Source of the DNA: Smittium mucronatum
Taxonomy: Eukaryota > Kickxellomycota > Harpellomycetes > Harpellales > Legeriomycetaceae
DNA length: 42,765 nucleotides
Assembly: GCA_001953115.1 (NCBI GenBank)
Contig: LSSL01007175.1
Coordinates: 1 to 42,765 of the forward strand
Direction of reading: 5' to 3'
Under the pieces are notes generated by a model. It did not search any database, had not been told where the DNA came from, and was given only the letters and a program-made list of their open reading frames with translations. This document shows positions 12,001 to 24,494 of the stretch, piece by piece. The position numbers were made by a program, and so were the translations under genes. Positions within the stretch are counted from its first letter, which is position 1. Each line of letters begins with the position of its first letter.

Positions 12001-15000
12001 TGTATTATTAAATTTTCCATGAATATTTATTGTACTTAAATAGGAAATACTATAAAATTAATTTTTTATATTAATTTTCTAAATAGTTCTATTTAATATC
12101 TAGTAAATAGAAATAACATCTTATAATGACATAAATCAATATTTTTATAAAAAAAACATGTTATTAAATTGTTATAATCAATAATTAATAAAAAAAAATA
12201 GTCTAAAAAAATTAATTTCTAATTATATTTATTAATAAAAAACCCCAAATTTATCGAATAAATGTTGGAAAGTGAGATTCAAAAAATAAATGCTTAATTA
12301 AAGGTTATATTTATTGATAAATTAGAAATTTCATGTATTAAATTTTTTTATGATATAGTATAAACAAAGAATTTTTTTGTTTTTTTGTTTTAAAAAATTA
12401 ATTTTTCAACTAAAAATCGCATACTTTAATTTTCAGTATAAAAATCATATGAAATCGCCACAAAAAGTCAAATTGAGGTTTATTAAAATTACAAGTTAAT
12501 TTTTTATTTCATACTGAATCACTCATCTTATATTAATATTTTGTTTTTTTTTATTAAAAAAAAATAAAATTATTTAGTAAAATCACGACATAATATTTTA
12601 TTAATTTTAATATTATAATAGTCAGGAAAATCCATTGATGCCATTCAAATTAATCTTTACTTAAGATATTTTCTTGATACTCATAAATACAAGAATGAAT
12701 AAAATTTCTATTTATATGAGCTATTTAAGCGAATTTATTTTCTAAAATACCTCATTAATTTTATAAATATACGTTATTTGAGCTATTCATATTGTTTTTT
12801 TAAGAGAAAATAAAAAACCTTGTTCATTATCCGTTTAAATTCCACTTTTTATTAATTCAATTAAAATTAATTGTTTGAAGACTCATAAAATATCAGCTGG
12901 AATTATTTAGTTTTTACATGAGTTATATCTCTATGATTATTGGTGCACAGCTGGTTATTTTTCCACTTAAATGGGTTTGATCCGTTTTAATTTAGATTAA
13001 AATGCTTAGTAAATTATAAATTTTATATTTTAAAAATTCAAAAACATAAATTTCGATAAATCACTTTAATTTTTCATCAAGGCCTATTATTTAAATCCAT
13101 GATTTTCAAACAGGAATTTTATTTATTTGGGGTCATGGAAAAGGCTTATTATCATTTCTAAAAATCGTATGAAATTGTTAATACCAAAAGATGGTTTTAT
13201 TTTTTTAAAAAATCTTTGATTTGATTTTAGTATAATATATATTTAATTTTTGGGATTATTTTTATGATCATTTTAAAACCGACAATTTACACGGCTATTT
13301 AATAGGATTTATTTTAAATATAAAGTCCTCAGAAATAGTTTTCTCGTAATAATACCAACCATATATTAATAGATTATTTAAAAAAATAATTGAAAAATTA
13401 TATTTTAACTAATATTTAAGATTAAAAATATAAAATAATAGCGATTTATATCTATTGTACTATTTTAATAATTAGAAATATATATATGAACCCATTAATC
13501 AGGTAAATAAGCTCCATCCATCGCATTACTGCTCTATTTATAGTATATTTGGTTTTTTGGAAAATAAATATCCAACTCTAATTAAATGGCTTATACTCCA
13601 AGAAAATATTTCTTTGTATTTATAAGATAAATTTTTTTCATTTTATTTTTATATTGCAGTCTTTTCAAAATTCAAGATTTTATAATTTTACAATAAAATA
13701 AAAATAATGAGCCTATAATAAAATAAATAAGTATACTCGCAGTAAAAAATAAAAATAGGTTTTATATTTTAACTTCTGTCCTAAAGTAAAGTTTTCTGTT
13801 ATTAATATTAATTAATATAAATCTTCTGGTAAAAAATTGGAATTAAATTTCATAAAAAAATATATATATGTATATAAGTTGATCTTTTTTTTCGATGTTA
13901 AAATAAATTAGAAATTCTTTAAAATTTCATAATAACAATGATATAATCAAGATACCACTGAGGAATCAATATTAAAATAGAAAAAGAAATCTAAATTCAT
14001 TAAAAAAATATTATAGCTAAATTCTATCGAAAAAAAATATAAGTATTTTCTCTTCGTTAAATTTTATTTGAAATAGTTATTAAAAAAATAAATGATGTAG
14101 CTAAGAATTAATTTTTTTTATGTTCTAAACATTAAATTGATTTATTGAGACTAATTTCAGAAAAAAATGTCTAGTTTTTTCTATGAGTTTATTTACTGAT
14201 AAGGAAATAACTAAATTCATCTAGCAAATTAATAGACATAAATATTTATAATTTATCAAAAACTCCACTGATATCGAAATGTTTATTGTTTGAACTATTA
14301 TTCGATAAATTAATAAAATAAAATGCGCTTTAATCTTAATCAGAGCACATAGAATCCGTTCAAGATTCTAAATCAGCACTATAGAATCAAGTATACGAAA
14401 AAATCAAATCTCTGATCATAATATCATTTATAAATTTTAAAAAAATATCTAAGATTTACTCAGATCAATTTTTTATTTTGAAACAATTGAATACTGATTA
14501 AATTTTTTTTATAATGGTATCGTAAGTTATTTACAAAAGAGCATCAAAAGGTGTATTATATATATATATATATATTAGAATAAATCCAAAATATAGTATG
14601 AAAATTTATTATTTTCACATCACATTGGTTTAAAAAGTTTTTGGTCTAAGAATTCATTATAATAATATTTTTTAAGTAATTTTCATTATTGAATTTTTTT
14701 GACTAATCAAATCAGAGTACATATTATTTATTTTCATAAATTAAGTTTTAAAACATAATATTATTAATGAGTATATTGCTAGAGCTAAATTGAGATTATT
14801 TTTCTCATGCTATTATCCTAAATTGCAATTTTTATATAATATTTTTATCATTTATTAGCATTATAATTAGATTCAGCCACATTGCTTTTTTCTCTTTTTC
14901 TCTTTTTAATTTTAAACAAACGGAAAAAAATATAAACTTGAAGAAATTTATGAACATTTTAAAAAAATTAACTACTATAATTTTTATTTATACAGAAAAA

Positions 15001-17150
15001 ATTATTTAAAAAAAAAATTATATAGTGTAAAATTTAAATGTAATTATTTTTTTCATAAAATTATATTAATTTCTAGAATTGAATAAAAAAAACTAATAAG
15101 ACATATTTTGAAATACAAGAGTTATAGAATAAAAATATCTAAGCATTTTAATTACTAAAATAAACAATAAGTGAATTGTATAATACTTTTTTTAGCAAAA
15201 AAATTATTATCAGTATATAAAAAAATAAAATAAGGGATTATTTTTGAGAAGAAAATTATACAAATTATTACTATTTTTCTAATTTCGAAACAAAAATAGT
15301 ATAAATTCTATTGAAAAATAGGATAACTGGTGTCAAAAAAATTTTCTGCCGGAAAAATGTGAGAATTTATTTTTATTTCTATTAGCTTTTATCTAAAATA
15401 AATTATTGTATATACACAGATATTTAAAACACAAAAAAATTATTATTTTGAAAAGACTTCCCTTCGTTTATATTTAAATATATAATGAAGCAATTATCAA
15501 AAAATTAAATCAGCTTAAATTATTTTTATGTATATATTTACAAACTATTTGTAATTTCTTTTTGTCCTCTCCCCTCAATTTAAATGTTAAAATATGAAAT
15601 AAATCTATTAATTTATTTTTAAAAAACTCTATTTATCTTAGCCATTTAATAATTTTATTTTGAAGAAAATTTTTAATAAGTATTTAACTATTATATATTT
15701 TAAAATTAGATTTTTTTTTCATTTTGAAAAAAATATTTATGTTTCATATACTTTCCACTACTATTCGTATGTTAGCTAAGAAAATTAGTGATACTCTTTA
15801 AACATTAAATGTTCTCTTATTGAATTTGCGATTGGATTGATCGTTTTTTTAGCCATACGGAAACTTAATATACGAAATTATACATAATTTCTTTATCTAA
15901 CATTAAAATTTATGTTTTCTGATAAGAAAAATAGGTTCCATCGAACTTTTTTATATAACCACTTAATTTTATAAAATATTATGAAAATGAGATAAATTTT
16001 TTTTTCATCTATATAAAATAAATTTAATATAAAAAAATGGTATAATAAAAATCATTTATAAAATCAATGTGATATTTATTTTAAATAAAAATTAAATTAA
16101 ACCTGAGCTTAGGTAAATTCCTCCTAAAATCCGCGTAATAAAAAGTTCAGTATTTATATCCCATTTAAATCAATGAGTTGGAAAGGATATATTTATTTTA
16201 AAGTTATAATTTAAGACGAAGGATCTTCACTATCCAATTAGTTTTATAATCAAAATTTTCTTAAGACATTCTTGTTTTTTGAAATAATGTGTTTGATTAG
16301 TTTAAACAATAGATATATTAGTCACCTTAGATATAAAAGTGATAGTTTAATGTTTACTTGTCTCCAAAGTCAAATCGGTTCGTAAAAAAAAAGATTTCAG
16401 TTTTTGTTCTTGATTATATTTGGAAATAATTAGCAAAAAAACAGCAGCAATTATTCCTTAAAAATCATAGAGTATTCTTAACACCAAAAAAATTTAAAAT
16501 TTACACATTGATCAGGTTCACGATCCGTGTTTCAGTGGGTTCTTAAATCAATTAGATATAAGTTTTATATTTTTATCTATTAATATACTAAGAAAATTAA
16601 ACCACACATTTTTTCTCAACAAGTTTATTTCCACCAAGTTTTTCATATATTTATTTAGAATAATTGTGTTAATAAGAGGTTTTTATAGATAGTTATTCAA
16701 GCTGAGCTAGTTAATTTTTGGGCAAATATAAAGCTAATTTTAATCGGATATAACTTGAAAAAAATAAAATGGTATAGTTTCATTTCACTATTTAGAATAA
16801 TAGAAAAATCCAAAAGAAATATTATGAGATTGAAAAATTCAGCAATTAATTATCATTTTTTGAATTATCAAAACAAATTATTTGGCAAAATAAAACAGTA
16901 GTTTTAGAGCATATGACATTTTCAAAAAATAAATGCTCTAACTGTTATAAAAAGAAATCGCCTCATTAAAAAAAATCTCTTTAAATCAGCTCTAATGTTT
17001 CCAATAAAAACATTAGTAACCTTAAATCAATGTATTAACCAATAAAAAATCCAGGGATTTTAACTGTTTAGAAGACAAATTATAAATATATAAATATATA
17101 AATTTTTAAATCCTGGTTTAGATTTTTTTTCCGAGAAATTTATTTCAAAG
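9040..17150. other. AT-rich gene desert
   Basis: About 8 kb dominated by A and T, with homopolymer runs and short AT microsatellites, for example TA dinucleotides at 14557-14574. No open frame above 60 codons, no splice-linked exon chain, no tRNA-like T-loop and no protein-family motif was found. Near the right end two small inverted repeats stand out (16894-16946 and 16992-17016). It may be ordinary intergenic DNA, decayed transposons or chromatin-defined DNA such as a pericentromere; the sequence alone does not decide. Confidence 0.6.
16894..17016. repeat. Two short hairpin inverted repeats
   Basis: The first has arms at 16894-16912 and 16933-16946, with TAGAGCAT pairing with ATGCTCTA and AACAGT with ACTGTT; the left arm carries a 5-base insertion. 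The second is a perfect 9-bp stem, CTAATGTTT at 16992-17000 and AAACATTAG at 17008-17016, with a 7-base loop. They lie just outside the large fold-back palindrome and may be remnants of the same kind of element. Confidence 0.5.
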
Positions 17151-18226
17151 TTACAGGGGTTTTCCTTGTTAGAGAAGACAATTTTCATTTTTAGAGGCAA
17201 ATTATTCTTTAAATCAATGCCCAGTGGGTACGGAGCCAATAGAGCGACAGATGGGAGTGGGGTGAAATTTGATTATTTTTTCCTTTTATTGTACTTTTCC
17301 TTTAGTTTTTTCTGGTATTTGAATATTATAAACAAATATCTTTAAAAAAAAAAAAATAGAGGAAAATTATTAAATTTTTGGAGATATTTTTTTTCATTTT
17401 TAGAGAATATTATTTCATTTTTGGAGATGTTTTTTTTTCATTTTTAGAGACATGTTATTGAATTATTGGTTATATTTATTTTCATGGTTACAGGCATTTT
17501 CCCACTTTGCGGAGAATAATTACTAATTGATTTGAATTATTCTCTACAACTATCTTTATAAAAGAATTCCTATTAGGTATGATTTGACATAGAAAAAATC
17601 CTTTCAATATACCTCCAGTGAATTGAAAAAGTCAAAATTTAAAGGCATTTAAAATCAAAAAATATGATCGTATATAAGTAAGATGATCGTTCATTTTTTT
17701 AATAATTTCAAAAAAATATTTATCTAAAATTTTTTCAATATAATTACGTAAAATGATAACAAATAATAGAACTTTCTTCATAAATTAATTATTATTCTAT
17801 TGGTCATTTTATTTTAATTTTATGAACATTTTTCCTATGAGCGTTTTGAAGCTTCAAATGCCAATCCATGAGCTAGCTTGGATATTTTATATGAGACCTA
17901 CGATATAAATGAATGATCTGAATTATAATTATCTTTCATAAAAATAATTGTGGTTAATAATTCAAAACAAGTAGTAATTATTCTCCGCAAAATGGGAAAA
18001 TGCCTGGAACTATGAAAATAAATATCTCCAATCCTGTAATATTATTTCTCCAAAAATGGAAAAAAATCTCCCCAATAATGTAATAATATGTCTCTAAAAA
18101 TGAAAAAAACGCATCTCCAAAAATGAAATAATATGTCCCTATAAATGAAAAGACATATCTCCAATACTATAATAATTTGTCTCTAAAAATGAAAATTGTC
18201 GTATCTAAAGATGAATAACCCTGTAA
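17151..18226. mobile_element. Fold-back (long inverted repeat) element
   Basis: The left arm, about 17151-17540, is an imperfect reverse complement of the right arm, about 17960-18226. The inner ends match best: GGCATTTTCCCACTTTGCGG at 17493-17512 pairs with CCGCAAAATGGGAAAATGCC at 17985-18004, and the match runs on through a GAATAATTACTA stretch. The outer ends match through TTACAGGG and CAATTTTCATTTTTAGAG. Both arms are built of degenerate units of about 45 bp alternating TTTCATTTTTAGAGACA and ATTGGAGAT. The left arm has extra non-matching sequence, about 17205-17370. The loop is about 420 bp and has no open frame. Long inverted arms made of tandem repeats are the hallmark of fold-back type DNA elements; no transposase is present, so this would be non-autonomous. 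Exact ends are uncertain. Confidence 0.75.
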
Positions 18227-18656
18227 TACAAAGTTGTAAAACATAATTATTTACAATCTTCCTTTCAACCCATCAAAAATAAATTATTCAGGATTATGCT
18301 ATGATATAAAAAAGGGATATAAGTGGTCATATACTTTATCTCTAGAGTGATGTTATTAAATTTGTATTTCGATAAAAAAAAAACAAAACCTCATTCTTTC
18401 CAAGCCACACCTCATTTTGGACACTCATTTACCTCACAGATTAACAAATATCCAATTTTAAAATATTTTTAAAAGTGATTGAAGGAAAATTAATGAATAA
18501 ATAAAATAATCACGGGGAACTAAGTTCAGTATAAAAAAGCTAGAATAATTATGCTCACATTTAAAAGATTTACAATTGAAAAAAGCAGGAATCAAAAGAC
18601 AATGGTTCGTCTGATAAATTCGAATACATACGAGAAAAGAAATAGGAGCAAATCAA

Positions 18657-21600
18657 TCATTTTTTTTTCCATGCAGACTCTAAAGAATCCAAATTTACAT
18701 ACGAGTCATACAATTTTTGACTTTCAGAGTCAACTGTTGGGATTATTAACAAGTTTTCTGGATCATTGGGATCATAAGTTTCCTTTATGAAACCAATTTT
18801 CTAAAAAAATCAAATTTAAAAAAATTTATGGAGTGTAAAACTATTTTAAACTAAGAAATTTACAGAATTAAAAAAAAAAAAATTATGCTCTGAACTTACG
18901 GTAAACTCATCGGTTTCAACATTGTAATATTTAGCAGTCTCGTAAAACTGGTCAATATACCTAATAAATACGCAATAATTTTTTAAAAAATGGTAATAGA
19001 TATCTAAAATATATAATTGTGAAAATAATTATAAATTTTACCTTTTGTATAACAACTTAGACTCTTCGGAGACCGTAGGAATTTCTAAGGGAACAAAGCT
19101 ATAGTCCAATGTAGTTTTAGTCAATTTTTCAAATTCTTCATACGGATATATTTCTATACAAAAGGTTTAAAAAAATATAATAACACGTAAATCTTAAGTA
19201 AATTCAAAAAAATATAATAACACGTAAATCTTAAGTAAATTCAAAAAAATATAAATCAAATATTGAATGAGAAAATGATGTTCATAAATGAAATTCTAAA
19301 GCGCAAAATTAAAAAGATAATATTACCGTCTTCTTTTGAAATAATGGATTTAAACCTGTCACTTAAATCCTCAAAGTTTTCGAAAATTTCTTCATTACAA
19401 ACAGGATCGTTTTTGGCATTTAACCACTTTGACCTGGTTCTAATTTTCTTTCTATTTAAATTTGAAGATGATTATTAAATGAGTGTTTAGATTAAAAAAT
19501 TCATATTTAGTATAACAAAACATGAAATAAATAGTAGATAGAAGGATTGAAATTGGGATAAAAACTTATAAGCGATAAAGTCATATTCAATTATTTTTAA
19601 GGGCATATAAACTTTAATTAAAGGGAGGGCAACTATAAAACACTTTTATTCTTTGAATCTTACATTTCGTTGGAATCATTGTCTACACTTTTAGAGACAA
19701 ATGGTCCAGAGTTGATCGAATGAGGTCTATATTTAATTAATATTGCTAACTTGTTCCGTGTGATAAATGATGAAATTTTCAGCAGCAAACTAAAAAAAAA
19801 ACATAACATATAAATAATTAAAATTTGCATCAAGATCACTTACAATGAATCGTATTTGGAGTTTGAATTTATGCGTGATAAAAATAAAGAGTCGAAAGAA
19901 GTATAGGTCTTAGGATTATAATATTCGGACCAATAGTCGAATTTGTAGTCTGAATTCAAAGATTTAGAATCAGTCTTCTCCATAAAGCCGATATCACTCT
20001 CGATTGGGACCAAAGAAAGCCTGTCATCCCCAACAGAAATTTCCTCAAAATCAATGGGATGGTCGGGTTTGGTTATCTCTTCCTCTTTCTCTGGTCTAAA
20101 AATTGAAATAGTTAATTTAGATAAATATCTCGGACTATCTTTATCAATGATTTAATTAAAAGTATTCAAGAATTATATAAAAAAACCTTTTTTTTAAAAA
20201 TCCTAACGCAATATCGTTGCTGTGAAATGGATCATCAGCATCAATGGTTATATTGTTTATAACATCATTGGTTGATGAATCAGATTTCTCCAAAAACATA
20301 GTGATGGCATTTTGTCTCTCGGCATCTAAATATTTAAAAAAATGAAACGGTTGGTTAAATTATAATAAGCTTTTTAAACACTTAATTTAATTATTAGTGA
20401 TAAAAATCGGGAGTAAACTTATCCCTAAAAGATGTAGTTTAGAGACTATTACCTACAAAAGAATTTGAATAATATCTTCGTAAAGATACTATCAAATCTC
20501 TTGAATGGCTAGTCCAATTATTGATCTTTCTATAAGTTTGGACAGTATTTACAAGGTGCGACCCTCCGTACTGAAGAGCGATTGTATCCCCCAAATCGTG
20601 GTACATTTCTTCAAGCATCATCACAGCCTCGGTATCAAAAGCTAAATATGGTTCACTAAGACATCCCAGTTCATAAAGTTGATGAGCGAAAGCCACTTTC
20701 CCTATTATGGTTTGGGCGGCATTCGTCCTATCTAAACAATCAATGCAATTACTCCTAATTACCCCATTTTGCAATAGCTTATGCTTTCTATGCATTGGTA
20801 TCTCATGATTAGCTTTCATACAGCTACCATCGCTTTTCTTCTCATTTTTTTCAGATTGGTATAAGCTCATTTTTTTGAGATAATTTGTATACAGTTCAGG
20901 TCCGTTGTGAAAAAAGCCGGTCAAAGTTAATGACTCTTCAGCTATTTCCTCCAATATTTCAAGAACATCGTCCTCGCGATTATTTTTTGCTCTAGACATA
21001 TCCCATCTTATATACAATAATTTCTTGTCCTTAGGCAAAATCTTGTTTAGATAGCTTATACACTCAGAAAACTCTTCCCCTAACAAGGATTCTCGTCTAG
21101 TAGATTCCTTTGTCTAAAACACGAATAAAATTTTTTTTTTAAAAAAAAAATCGTTTTTAAATAAGCAAATTAATAGATGTTGATAAGATATTGATTTGAT
21201 ATATATATATATATATATATATATTGGTGAGAATGATCAGCAAAAATAAAATACCTTAATTAGGCTAAGAACTATTATCGGTGTGCCATATCTAATAAAC
21301 AGTTGTTGGAAATGAATGCCCGAAACAGTGAAGTATGGATCTTGAATATTTACTAATAACGAAAAAATAAATGTTGTGGCAATAATAATTTAAGTCTTAA
21401 TGGAAAGTTATTTTAAGATTATTCAAGTACACTCTATCGGAGGTTTAGGCTTTATAGCAGAGGTGTATTGAGACCAAAATAGAGGAATTGATCCTCTGTG
21501 CTGCACAAATGAAGTATATGATGGATTGGAATTTTCGTCATTAAATGGCAAACTGAATGAAGTAACCTCCATGGTATGGACTATTTGTTCAGTTTCAACA

Positions 21601-22959
21601 TCATTTGCAACATAGCCCTTCAAAGAAAAGTTATTGAGAGTTAGTAAATTTTTTATAATAATAGATTTAAATTTAATTTTTTTTAACACATAAAATGAAA
21701 TAGAATTTTTTGAGAATGGAGGTAAAAAAAAATTGTGAGCTGTTACCTTTTCGTTAACACCTCTTTTCATGAAACGAACACCAGCAAAAACTCTAGATCT
21801 CCTTGCAATTAAAGTGACATAGACATTCCTGCCAAGAATACTAAGTTCTGGGAAGAAAATTTTAATCAAAAAAATATATTTATTATTATAACCAAAACAT
21901 ACTTTTAATACTTTTGTAAGAAAGATTAAAGTAATTCAGTAGAGGGTAAATATAATAAAGTATTTAATTTTTACTTACTAAATTGATCAGTATAACCGTG
22001 AATGAGAGGTATCATCCAGCTCGTATCAATTCCAAGTTTTGATTTTCCGTTTGAAATTAGCTGATAATTCCAAACAAAAATAGAGTTTAAATGGGGTAGG
22101 ATGTTCCCGTTAATTTTTTCTAAATCAGGATTGTTTTTAGTTTTTGTCAGGTTTTTTTGCAAAGTGTGGGTTATATCATATGTGTAGCTAAATAAAAGAG
22201 TGAGTGTTTATGGGGATATGGTTAACTAGAACCGGTAATATATATACATATATATTTAGTTTGAAAAAAAATAGAAAACAAAATACCTGAAGTAAAAATT
22301 GCTAGCCAAATCCACACTTTGAAAAACCTCCATGAATCTAAAAAAAAAAATAATTTAGAAAAAAATCTAAAAGTTAGTTGATAAAATATTTTGGAGTGAT
22401 ACCTTTGCTCTTTTGCACAATTAACATTTTTTTCAAAAAGAGATATTAGTTTGGCTTTATCAATATGATAAATATAGTGGCCGCCTAGAAGGGCTACTAT
22501 TTTACATTTTTTTATCACAGATACATAATATCCGCGGGTAAATTTCACAAAACCTAAAAAAAGAAATTTTTTTATAATATGAGAAGTGGTAAAAATAAAA
22601 ATAAGAATACCTATAATGCCATAACAATCTGATATTACAGTTTTTAAACCTCCAGATTTTAAGTAAGTTGAAGAAATATCCTCCAATAATCTATTTATTT
22701 CCTTTTTTGTGTAGATCACACCATCATCTACAACAATTGGTTCATCATTATGAGTCTCATCAACCTCTATCTTGAGCATTTTATAATAATCCTGAGCATC
22801 GTTTCCACCCACGAAGTAGTACTTCTATAAACGTTGAGAAAATAAAAACGAATTGGAGACAAAAAGAAATGAAAATCATAGTGTTTTTTTTACATTTAAA
22901 GCCTTGTAGATTGTTATAGATTTAATGGGCTCGAAATCAGAAACATTATTTTCGCTCAT
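18657..22959 (-). CDS. FIG4: Polyphosphoinositide 5-phosphatase Fig4 (Sac domain), 16 exons
   Basis: Exons on the minus strand: 22959-22894, 22824-22611, 22553-22403, 22337-22287, 22187-21979, 21847-21747, 21617-21431, 21340-21255, 21113-20453, 20325-20187, 20095-19844, 19789-19664, 19439-19327, 19153-19042, 18960-18900, 18800-18657. All are GT-AG, phases agree, and the 890-residue product matches yeast Fig4 (879) and human FIG4 (907). The N-terminal Sac subdomain shows [30 protein letters not shown] and [14 protein letters not shown]. Exon 9 carries the catalytic CX5RT motif, [10 protein letters not shown], with Cys478 and Arg484. A Fig4-type tail follows the Sac domain ([15 protein letters not shown]). 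Known role: dephosphorylates PI(3,5)P2 and stabilises the PIKfyve/Fab1-Vac14 complex on vacuole or lysosome membranes. The start ATG at 22959 gives [20 protein letters not shown]; upstream in-frame codons exist but do not resemble the family. Confidence 0.94.
19169..19257. repeat. 37-bp tandem repeat in a FIG4 intron
   Basis: Two exact copies of a 37-bp unit (19169-19205 and 19206-19242) are followed by a 12-15-base partial third copy. The unit starts with seven A and contains TAACACGTAAATC. It lies wholly in the intron between exons 13 and 14 (19154-19326). The perfect identity suggests a recent slippage event or possibly an assembly artefact. Confidence 0.9.
21199..21224. repeat. (AT)13 microsatellite
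   Basis: Thirteen AT dinucleotides in the FIG4 intron between exons 8 and 9. Confidence 0.95.
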
Positions 22960-24494
22960 TGTAGCTGTATTTAAAGATGTGATATATGATACAATACTGA
23001 TGAGTATCCCTGTCTGAAATTCGACAAGAACTCTTGAAAAGAAATGGTTGACAAGAAACCTTCGTCTTAGATTATGGTTTTCATACAGAACTAGGTTACT
23101 GTCTTGGCTAATAAATGGACCACGAGACAAGTTTTATCATGGTTAAAAAGCTATTGGAAGTTTAAGCTGTATAAATTGAATTTTAAATCTAAATATTTGT
23201 AGACCTAATGCAGCAACTCAAATATCGAAATGAATTTGCATTTGCTGCAAACTACTAAACTTTATTAAAATTAAATCAGATTAATTGGTTCATTTTTGGC
23301 AATTATTAAGATACTTATTTGCACTTTATGGCCAAAATAGGAAATTAGCATTCCATAAAAAACCAATAATATTTGATTTTCTAAATATTTTTCACACCAC
23401 AAAATACGGAAGTCTATCTTTTAACTAGGAGCGATACTAGTGAAGAGTGTTAATATGTAAGCCAGAGGATTCTATATAACACATATGCCAATCAGTTAGC
23501 TTTTTTGCTTGTCTTCCTAATCAGTAGGAGTAGTCTTTTATTAATATCCATTCTCATTCGAGCATCTAAATTAGATTTTCCAAGGATTTCTACTATTGGC
23601 AAACTAAAGGAGAGTGGCCAATGTAAGTGCTATTTTCCATGTCTATTATCTATCATTTTTAGGGACTCAATTTACTCCTCGGATTTATTCGTATATTTTA
23701 CATAATTTATTTGAATATATATGTTTGTATATCCAATAGAATGTAGGTTAAGTTCATCAAATGTAAGATTTACAAAAAACGGAAACACTTTATTGCACCT
23801 CTAATTCCGAGAGGGTTAATTGAGACTAAGAGAATATGGGAGATTCTTTTCAAGACCAGACTTTTTTTTACTATGTAAACCATTGGCTACTCTTGGTTTT
23901 TTTTAAAATCTGACCAATAAAAATAGAAAAACATACTAGCTCTAATAAATTTTCAACATTTTACCAATAGAAAATTATCTTCTAAAATTCATATTTTGGA
24001 TTACCCAATAACTACATTTTTATCTTAGCACCCTTTTTCCAAATTAGGAAAGTGGTAAAAATTTACTAGTAAAGTGTCTGCTCTCAAAGAGAATCTCCCA
24101 TATAGTATGTCATTCTTATTTTTTTGGTGAATATTATGTGGTTTAGTAAAATTTAGGATTTTATTGGTTTAATCTTTTATAGAGGATAAAAATAATATTG
24201 GTGGATCAATTAACGGTTTAACATTTTCTGGAGTGTCTATTTGCTAAAATCAGTCGCTATTTGATCATTGAGAAATAAATTAATCAAACAGATAACGGGC
24301 GAGAGAAAATCTACGAATAATGTTTGTGATAGAGCCGAGATGATTATTTTTTTGGTCAAATCAGCATGGCGAATCGAATGACTTGGAAACAGAAATTTCA
24401 TATTTTTTAGTTTAAAAAAAAACTATACTACCTTTGCTTATTCACTAATTATTCCAAACCCACAGCAAAAAAAAGAATATAGTGCAAGTTCACG
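22960..24494. other. Divergent spacer between FIG4 and bL19m
   Basis: The two genes diverge here, so both promoters should lie at the ends of this 1.5-kb stretch. The middle is occupied by a probable MITE (23837-24100). A GC-rich motif at about 23793-23818, TTGCACCTC...GAGAGGGTTAA, resembles the end of the element at 27696-28079. A small stem pairs TGCAGCAA near 23219 with TTTGCTGCA near 23241. The 66-codon frame at 23505-23705 and the 84-codon minus-strand frame at 22876-23130 are not convincing as separate genes. Confidence 0.5.
23837..24100. mobile_element. Probable MITE with 25-bp terminal inverted repeats and TA target duplication
   Basis: The left end reads TGGGAGATTCTTTTCAAGAC and the reverse complement of the right end reads TGGGAGATTCTCTTTGAGAG. 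The first 11 bases are identical, and about 19 of 25 match when extended through GACCAGAC and GAGCAGAC. Both ends are flanked by TA (23835-23836 and 24101-24102), as expected for Tc1/mariner-superfamily insertion. Length is 264 bp with no open frame, so it would be non-autonomous. Confidence 0.65.

Noticed and set aside
17030..17130. Inverted repeat around AATCCAGGGATTT and AAATCCTGG
   Set aside because: The pairing needs several gaps and is no better than expected in AT-rich DNA beside the fold-back element.
9040..18656. tRNA, rRNA or CRISPR arrays in the desert
   Set aside because: No GTTCGANNC-type T-loop, no conserved rRNA stretch and no regular direct repeats with unique spacers were found.
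22960..23130. Upstream in-frame extension of FIG4
   Set aside because: The extension does not resemble Fig4 N-termini, whereas the ATG at 22959 leads directly into family-like sequence.
23505..23705. 66-codon frame between FIG4 and bL19m
   Set aside because: Composition-driven hydrophobic frame with no domain; a neighbouring frame of similar quality exists on the other strand.
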